Shown here one piece after another: positions 59,292 through 64,000 of a stretch of 64,000 nt of DNA. Origin of the DNA: Pseudidiomarina halophila. GTDB taxonomy: Bacteria; Pseudomonadota; Gammaproteobacteria; Enterobacterales; Alteromonadaceae. A model generated the notes under the pieces. It saw only the letters and a list, made by a program, of their open reading frames with translations, did no database searches and had not been told where the DNA came from. The position numbers were made by a program, and so were the translations under genes. The stretch lies in assembly GCF_003987215.1 (NCBI RefSeq), contig NZ_PIPW01000001.1, positions 1,206,044 through 1,270,043 of the forward strand. Direction: 5' to 3'. Within the stretch, counting starts at the first letter, position 1. Every line of letters starts with the position of its first letter.

Positions 59292-60428
59292 ATGACTCAG
59301 TCGTATTCAACAGAAGCTATTCCATCGCCTTGTTACGTATGTGATGAGGCGTTGTTAGAGCGTAATTTAAAGTTAATGGAACGCGTCCAGCGTGAGAGCG
59401 GTGCGCAAATCATTCTTGCGCTGAAGGGTTTTTCGATGTGGAGTACCTTTCCCCTCATCCGTGAATATCTGGTCGGTTGTACCGCAAGCTCAGTATGGGA
59501 AGCTAAACTGGCGGCTGAGGAGTTTGGCCGCGAAGTTCATGCCTATGCGCCAGGTTACAAGCCCGCAGAGATGGATACCTTATTGCCATTAGTGAATCAT
59601 ATTTCATTTAATAGCTTGAGTCAGTGGCAAGCTTACCGTGATCAGGTGTTAGCGTCCGACGTGTCGCCCGGTTTACGGGTTAACCCTGAACATCAGGAAG
59701 CAGAAACTGAACTCTACGATCCTAGCGCGCCGGGTTCGCGATTGGGGATTCGGGCTACAGATCTTGATGGTGCGGATTTAAGCGGTATCGAAGGCTTACA
59801 CGTGCACAATCTGTGTGAATGTGATTCATTCGCACTCGAGCGTACGTTACAGGCAGTTGAAGCAAGATTTGGCGATTTGTTGCATAAAATGAAGTGGTTA
59901 AATCTCGGTGGTGGTCATCTGATGACACGCCATGGTTATGATGTCGAGCATTTGATCAAGCAATTAAAGCGCTTACGTGAAACCTACGACCTGCAAGTCA
60001 TTCTTGAACCCGGCTCTGCCGTGGCCTGGCAAACAGGACCGTTAGTCGCAGAAGTAGTTGATATCGTAGAAAACGAAGGTCAAATCGCGATTCTCGATAT
60101 CTCTGCCACAGCACACATGCCAGACGTACTGGAAATGCCTTACCGGCCGACTATAACCGGAGCGCGTGAACCCGGAGTGTTAAAGCATACATATAAGTTG
60201 GGTGGTAATTCCTGTCTTGCCGGTGACGTTATCGGATTGTATAGCTTTGATGAGCCATTGCGTCCTGGCAGTCGTGTTATCTTCGAAGATATGATGCATT
60301 ACACTATGGTGAAAACGTCGTTTTTTAACGGGGTAGAACATCCGAGTATTGGCATCCTGAGGCGTGATGGGAGCTTTGATTTGATCCGTAAATTTACCTA
60401 CGAAGATTTCCGGGCGCGATTATCCTGA
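59292..60428 (+). CDS. nspC: Carboxy(nor)spermidine decarboxylase
   Basis: About 378 residues of the fold type III PLP decarboxylases. The Schiff-base lysine is K45 in ILALKGFSMWSTF, and CTASSVWEAKLAAEEFG, HNLCECDSF, LNLGGGHLMT, ILEPGSAVAW and GNSCLAGDVIG complete the active site. It removes the carboxyl group of carboxyspermidine or carboxynorspermidine to give the free polyamine. The start is ATG 59292; the frame is open 30 codons further inside the dehydrogenase gene, but those residues are not family-like. It is four bases from the upstream stop. Confidence 0.94.
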   Translation: MTQSYSTEAIPSPCYVCDEALLERNLKLMERVQRESGAQIILALKGFSMWSTFPLIREYLVGCTASSVWEAKLAAEEFGREVHAYAPGYKPAEMDTLLPLVNHISFNSLSQWQAYRDQVLASDVSPGLRVNPEHQEAETELYDPSAPGSRLGIRATDLDGADLSGIEGLHVHNLCECDSFALERTLQAVEARFGDLLHKMKWLNLGGGHLMTRHGYDVEHLIKQLKRLRETYDLQVILEPGSAVAWQTGPLVAEVVDIVENEGQIAILDISATAHMPDVLEMPYRPTITGAREPGVLKHTYKLGGNSCLAGDVIGLYSFDEPLRPGSRVIFEDMMHYTMVKTSFFNGVEHPSIGILRRDGSFDLIRKFTYEDFRARLS

Positions 60429-60432
60429 GGTA

Positions 60433-60476
60433 AAAAGAGCACCTATACTGACACAGGTTACAGGTGCTCTTTTATT
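60433..60476. terminator. Terminator between nspC and coaX
   Basis: AAAAGAGCACCT and AGGTGCTCTTTT form a 12-bp stem around a 17-base loop. The T-rich right end and A-rich left end allow termination for both converging genes. Confidence 0.88.
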
Positions 60477-60483
60477 TTGTTTT

Positions 60484-61230
60484 TCAGTCGTTACGGGCAT
60501 ACAGAGCTAACCCCTGCAACACCAGTTCACTGCGTAACTCACCACGGCGTTTTAGCTCAACGGGCAATAGCGGTGTTGAACCGCCACTGAATAATAAACG
60601 GAAATCAAACCAGTCGAATTCTGTTTCTGTAACATACAGCGCCTGGCGTACGATTCCTGCGAACATATTCACACAGCCATCCATAAGCCCTTCCGGAGTG
60701 CTGGTACCCAATTTATTGGCGCGCCCCCACATATTTGTTCCATGGGTAAAAACACGCGGTGCGCGCTCAACTACAGCCCGTTGCATTAGATCGACACCCG
60801 GGGCAATCCAGCCACCCAAATGCTGACCTTCACCATCAATCCAATCGACTGTAATAGCCGTGCCTGCATCAACGATCAGGGTTGGCTTGCGAACTTCATT
60901 GTAGGCACCCAGCATGGCTAACCAGCGATCAACTCCCAGATGTGTTGGCTCCTGATAGGCATTACGTACGCCAAAATTGCTAGCTTCTGAAGCTACGGTA
61001 TGCAGCTTCGCTGACTGGCATTCCCGCTGCAACCATTCCTGCAAAAGGGTCTGTTGCGGTGCACCCCCCACTAATGCAAGCCACACAGCGTCAACAGATG
61101 CATCAAGACGTGTTGGTCTTAGCTCATCATAGGGCAGGTTAAAAAGCGGTTCCAAATGACCGTCAGCGTCCATTTGGGCAACTTTAACTCTGGTATTTCC
61201 TGCATCAATCAGCAACTTTTTAGGATTCAT
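60484..61230 (-). CDS. coaX: Type III pantothenate kinase
   Basis: A 248-residue ASKHA-fold kinase that phosphorylates pantothenate in coenzyme A synthesis. KLLIDAGNTRVKVAQ is the phosphate-binding start. LGVDRWLAMLGAYNEV and PTLIVDAGTAITVDWIDG are next, and GGWIAPGVDLMQRAVVERAP carries the conserved pantothenate site. The type III enzyme is not inhibited by CoA and is unrelated to E. coli CoaA, which occupies the equivalent place beside birA in that genome. It overlaps birA by 11 bases and is probably the last gene of a murB-birA-coaX unit. Confidence 0.95.
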   Translation of the reverse strand: MNPKKLLIDAGNTRVKVAQMDADGHLEPLFNLPYDELRPTRLDASVDAVWLALVGGAPQQTLLQEWLQRECQSAKLHTVASEASNFGVRNAYQEPTHLGVDRWLAMLGAYNEVRKPTLIVDAGTAITVDWIDGEGQHLGGWIAPGVDLMQRAVVERAPRVFTHGTNMWGRANKLGTSTPEGLMDGCVNMFAGIVRQALYVTETEFDWFDFRLLFSGGSTPLLPVELKRRGELRSELVLQGLALYARND

Positions 61231-62224
61231 AACGTAAACTTACTTCTCCTGCGTGAAAACGCTCCAACTCACCATCTACCGCAACTAACAGGGACCCGTC
61301 TTCCGCAATACCTTGCGCGTAACCGGCTATAACTTTTTCACCTAGTTGAATACGAACTTCGCGATCCTGAAGCCGATCGAAGGCGTTCCACCTTTCAATA
61401 AAAGGGGCGAGACCCTCAACTGCGTAGGACTGCAGCGCATCGCGCAGTTCTGCAATCAGTTTTGCTACTAATTCGTTACGTCGTACCGGCCCGTTAAGTT
61501 GTTTTTCAACATCGGTCCAGGGCTGATCAATAGGGGCTTCGAGCCAATCCGGCATACGCAGATTAATACCAACGCCAATAATTGCATGACCCGAATCAAT
61601 CGCCTGTCCTTCGAGTTCGATTAAGATACCAGCGAGCTTTTCGCCGTTTACCAGAACATCATTCGGCCATTTTAGCTGCACATTACTTATCCCGATGGCG
61701 GTCAAAGTTTCGGCTAATGCTGTACCAATAGCAACGCTAAGTCCCATTGCAGCAGACATGCCATGTTCCAGCGGCCAGTACATACTTAGATAAAGGTTGG
61801 AAGCGAATGGTGAGTACCAGACCTTACCACGCCGACCCCGACCTGCTGTTTGCGCTTCTGCGACAACAGTATAACCAGCTGGCAATGAACCATGCTCCCG
61901 TAACCGTGTCCGCAACACATCATTACTCGAGGTGACAACGCGGGCGACTTCAATATTCTCAGCACTAAGTTTACTACCCTGATTATGCTCATTAACGGCC
62001 TGGATAATGTCCTTCTCGTGTAGTAATTCTATAGCCCTGGCTAACCGGTAACCTTTGCCGGTTACCCGAAAAACGTCCAGGCCAAGAGCCTGTATATCTT
62101 TAATATACTGACTGATCGCGGTTCGGGTCACACCAATTTCTTCACCGATACACTGGCCCGAGTGGAATGCCCCGTCAGACAGCAGCTCGATAACCTTAAT
62201 GACACGTTCATCACGCTTGCTCAT
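61220..62224 (-). CDS. birA: Bifunctional biotin operon repressor / biotin-[acetyl-CoA-carboxylase] ligase
   Basis: A 334-residue protein. The N-terminal winged helix-turn-helix (about 1-62, with FHSGQCIGEEIGVTRTAISQ) marks the repressor class. The central ligase domain has VVAEAQTAGRGRRGKVWYSP and KWPNDVLVNGEKLAGIL, and a C-terminal SH3-like domain follows. It attaches biotin to the AccB carrier and represses biotin genes. Its start overlaps the murB stop by 4 bases, the murB-birA order of E. coli. Confidence 0.96.
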   Translation of the reverse strand: MSKRDERVIKVIELLSDGAFHSGQCIGEEIGVTRTAISQYIKDIQALGLDVFRVTGKGYRLARAIELLHEKDIIQAVNEHNQGSKLSAENIEVARVVTSSNDVLRTRLREHGSLPAGYTVVAEAQTAGRGRRGKVWYSPFASNLYLSMYWPLEHGMSAAMGLSVAIGTALAETLTAIGISNVQLKWPNDVLVNGEKLAGILIELEGQAIDSGHAIIGVGINLRMPDWLEAPIDQPWTDVEKQLNGPVRRNELVAKLIAELRDALQSYAVEGLAPFIERWNAFDRLQDREVRIQLGEKVIAGYAQGIAEDGSLLVAVDGELERFHAGEVSLRYES

Positions 62225-63228
62225 GCGCTCATAAGTCCTTTTTTATCCAGCAGACGAACTTCAATCTCCAGTTCGATTGCGAACTCCTCATAAACTTTAT
62301 CCTTAATCAGCTTCGCCAGCTTAAGGAGATCAGTACCGCTCGCTCCACCTTTATTAACCAGTACCAGAGCCTGTTTATCATGCACGGCAACGCCGCCACA
62401 TGTTGTACCCTTAAGACCAAGGCGATCTATCAACCACCCCGCAGCAACCTTCACATGGTTATCATCTACCGTATATTTCGGCAGGTCGGGAAACCGCGCG
62501 ACCAAAGTCGCAAAATGCTGAACTGAAATAACAGGGTTCTTAAAAAAGCTTCCTGCGTTTGGCAACACCGCCGGATTTGGTAGTTTGCTATTTCTTATAG
62601 TAATAACCGTATCCATCACTTCTGTTGCTGATGCGTCGTTAGGCAAGCCGGCCAAGGCGCCGTAACTCAAATTTGGTTGCCAGTTTTTCGGCAGGGAAAA
62701 ATTCACATAGGTAATCACATAGCGTCCGGCATTTTGTTTAAATAAACTATCCCGATAGGCAAAACCGCATTCATTCTTAGCGAAGCTAACAAACTCCTTC
62801 TTCTTACGATCCCACGCTTCTACGGAGCTTATAAACTGAGCCGCCTCTACCCCATAAGCTCCAATATTCTGAACCGGCGCTGCGCCGACGCTGCCGGGAA
62901 TAAGAGCCAGGTTTTCCAGACCAGGCATTCCATCTTTGAGGGTTTTAAGCACCAGTTTATGCCAGTTCTCTCCTGCGCCAATGCGTAGCTCGTAACTCGC
63001 TTCGGTCTCGGAACATTCGTAGCCTGAAATGGCTACGCGCAGAATCCGGCAGGCGAAATCCTCTGTGAAAATAGTGTTACTACCTTCACCGAGAACATAA
63101 TAATCATCTTTAAGTTGCGCCAGATCATCGGCCGAGGTCAACTCAACGACGGCGTGCGCCCGGTAAGGCAACCTGAAAGTATGTAATTCTTTTAATGAGA
63201 TTAATTTATGCGTCGTTGTCATAGGCAT
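62221..63228 (-). CDS. murB: UDP-N-acetylenolpyruvoylglucosamine reductase
   Basis: A 335-residue flavoenzyme of the type I (E. coli-like) MurB group. It reduces the enolpyruvyl ether to give UDP-N-acetylmuramate for cell-wall synthesis. FAD contacts are LGEGSNTIF and LIPGSVGAAPVQNIGAYGVE. The catalytic Ser is S227 in PNAGSFFKNP, and ELEIEVRLL is near the C-terminus. Two possible ATGs lie at 63228 and 63222 with no strong ribosome site for either. It follows the rRNA operon with a repeat-filled gap of 320 bases. Confidence 0.95.
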   Translation of the reverse strand: MPMTTTHKLISLKELHTFRLPYRAHAVVELTSADDLAQLKDDYYVLGEGSNTIFTEDFACRILRVAISGYECSETEASYELRIGAGENWHKLVLKTLKDGMPGLENLALIPGSVGAAPVQNIGAYGVEAAQFISSVEAWDRKKKEFVSFAKNECGFAYRDSLFKQNAGRYVITYVNFSLPKNWQPNLSYGALAGLPNDASATEVMDTVITIRNSKLPNPAVLPNAGSFFKNPVISVQHFATLVARFPDLPKYTVDDNHVKVAAGWLIDRLGLKGTTCGGVAVHDKQALVLVNKGGASGTDLLKLAKLIKDKVYEEFAIELEIEVRLLDKKGLMSA

Positions 63229-63267
63229 ATTCTAAACCAGCAGCTGATTTTAATGAAGAACAAAGAG

Positions 63268-63378
63268 TAAGAGCAAGGGCGTTGTTGGTTATTGTAAGAG
63301 CAAGAGCGTTGTTGGTTATTGGATATTAGTTATTGGAAGAGCGAGAGCGTTGTTGGTTATTGGATACTAGTTATTGGA
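63268..63378. repeat. Tandem repeat units of a family with core GCGTTGTTGGTTATTGG
   Basis: Three head-to-tail units: 63268-63294 (shortened), 63295-63336 and 63337-63378. The last two share AGAGCRAGAGCGTTGTTGG followed by TTATTGGATAYTAGTTATTGG, a period of about 42 bases. They are inverted relative to the units at 63391-63490. The DNA lies between murB and the 5S terminator and encodes no protein. Confidence 0.8.
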
Positions 63379-63390
63379 ACAGCGTTTTGG

Positions 63391-63490
63391 TTTTTCGGTT
63401 TAAACCAATAACTGATATCTAATAGCGAACAACGCTTTTGTTTTTTGGTTTAAACCAATAACTGATATCTAATAGCGAACAACGCTTTTG
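63391..63490. repeat. Two near-identical 50-bp tandem units, inverted relative to the upstream set
   Basis: Units at 63391-63440 and 63441-63490 are exactly 50 bases apart and agree at nearly every base (GGTTTAAACCAATAACTGAT and then ATCTAATAGCGAACAACGC). The reverse complement of the second half matches the core of the 63268-63378 units with a few changes, so a long imperfect hairpin or cruciform is possible. Confidence 0.85.
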
Positions 63491-63504
63491 CTGTTCTGCA
63501 GACA

Positions 63505-63533
63505 TAAAAAAACCCCGAGCGTTAGCTCGGGGT
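63505..63533 (-). terminator. Rho-independent terminator of the rRNA operon
   Basis: On the minus strand ACCCCGAGC and GCTCGGGGT form a 9-bp GC-rich stem around a short loop, followed by seven T residues. It lies just past the 5S rRNA gene. Confidence 0.95.
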
Positions 63534-63548
63534 CTCTTCTTAATTAAA

Positions 63549-63665
63549 GCCTGGCGGTGTCCTACTCTCACATGGGGAAACCCCACACTACCATCGGCGC
63601 TGAAGCGTTTCACTACTGAGTTCGGAATGGATCAGGTGGTTCCACTTCGCTATGGCCGCCAGGCA
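63549..63665 (-). rRNA. rrf: 5S ribosomal RNA
   Basis: About 117 bases reading TGCCTGGCGGCCATAGCGAA at the 5' end and CACCGCCAGGC at the 3' end, which pair as helix I. Conserved internal blocks CCGAACTCAGTAGTGAAACG and GCGCCGATGGTAGTGTGGGG match gammaproteobacterial 5S rRNA. End positions are within a base or two. Confidence 0.96.
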
Positions 63666-63886
63666 TAAACTGTTAAACAACATAAACTAAGCTGATTGCT
63701 AAAGTGAGTGCCACTCTGCTTGTCTCGCCTGTGGTTCGTACGTTTGTACAAATCTGCAGGCTTCCCCGTAGTAGAACTACGGGCTACGTGTGTACGTAGC
63801 TATAATTTGGTAAAAGGTTCGAACTTGCCCCGTAGTAGAACTACGGGCTACATCGTTGACAACCCTAAACACCTTCGGTGTTGTAT
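63666..63886 (-). other. 23S-5S internal transcribed spacer with repeated hairpin
   Basis: This spacer of about 220 bases holds no tRNA. Two copies of CCCGTAGTAGAACTACGGG, each a perfect 8-bp stem with a 3-base loop, occur at 63765-63783 and 63829-63847, each followed by CTAC. They may be processing sites or a mobile short element; neither is shown. Confidence 0.6.
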
Positions 63887-64000
63887 GGTTAAGCCTCACG
63901 GGCAATTAGTACGGGTTAGCTCAACGCATTACTACGCTTCCACATCCCGCCTATCAACGTCGTCGTCTTCAACAACCCTTCAGAGCACTTACGTGCTAGT
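63887..64000 (-). rRNA. rrl: 23S ribosomal RNA, 3' end only
   Basis: The minus strand carries the last 114 or so bases of 23S rRNA, ending in GTTGAGCTAACCCGTACTAA then TTGCCCGTGAGGCTTAACC, the conserved gammaproteobacterial 3' end. The rest of the gene lies beyond the window. Confidence 0.95.

Noticed and set aside
63268..63490. CRISPR array
   Set aside because: Repeats are tandem with no unique spacers of constant size and include inverted copies, and there are no cas genes; this is a simple repeat cluster.
63419..63613. 64-residue minus-strand frame running from 5S rRNA into the repeats
   Set aside because: It overlaps the 5S gene, the terminator and a repeat unit, so it cannot be a conserved protein gene.

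Overview
The window is a dense stretch of gammaproteobacterial chromosome at roughly 50% GC. Gene content and order point to the Alteromonadales, most likely an Idiomarina-like marine bacterium; this is inference from gene families, since no 16S rRNA is present. In support are E. coli-like blocks (pepA-holC-valS, ygiF-glnE, yggS-proC-yggT, mutY-yggX, 5S-murB-birA), the carboxyspermidine/carboxynorspermidine route to polyamines, and an H. influenzae-type Kdo kinase. I found no tRNA gene, CRISPR array, prophage, transposase or defence island. Nearly all of it is housekeeping DNA.

Layout. 1-3805: pepA (3' part), holC, valS. 3806-5055: a transporter remnant, rraB and plsC. 5115-10394: parC, parE, yqiB, nudF on the minus strand. 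10646-12923: tolC and an LpxL-type acyltransferase. 12920-17181: glnE and a CYTH-CHAD protein. 17408-24560: putA, an acyl-CoA dehydrogenase, and gspA-gspB. 24665-29171: cca, uppP, folK-folB, plsY, tsaD. 29223-37511: pilU-pilT diverging from yggS-proC-yggT-DUF4426, then nhaP2, rdgB, hemW. 37514-43457: trmB, an OmpA-like protein, mutY-yggX, proB-proA. 43454-46254: a fused waaA-kdkA gene and a glycosyltransferase. 46412-54516: an iron-sulfur photolyase, deaD, two aldehyde dehydrogenases, cnoX, alkB. 54643-60428: an NSS transporter, tmcA, and the polyamine pair CASDH-nspC. 60484-64000: coaX, birA, murB, a repeat cluster, 5S rRNA and the 3' end of 23S rRNA.

How genes work together. Proline synthesis (proB-proA, proC) and breakdown (putA) are both present. 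Envelope genes include plsC and plsY (phospholipid), the LpxL-like acyltransferase and WaaA-KdkA (lipid A-Kdo), uppP and murB (peptidoglycan), gspA-gspB (type II secretion) and pilT-pilU (twitching). DNA repair is represented by mutY, alkB and the photolyase.

The most notable observation is the single reading frame joining Kdo transferase (WaaA) to Kdo kinase (KdkA), which would couple transfer of one Kdo to its phosphorylation. Next come the inverted and tandem repeat cluster beside the rRNA operon, the coding remnant of a membrane transporter behind valS, and CoaX sitting where E. coli has CoaA.
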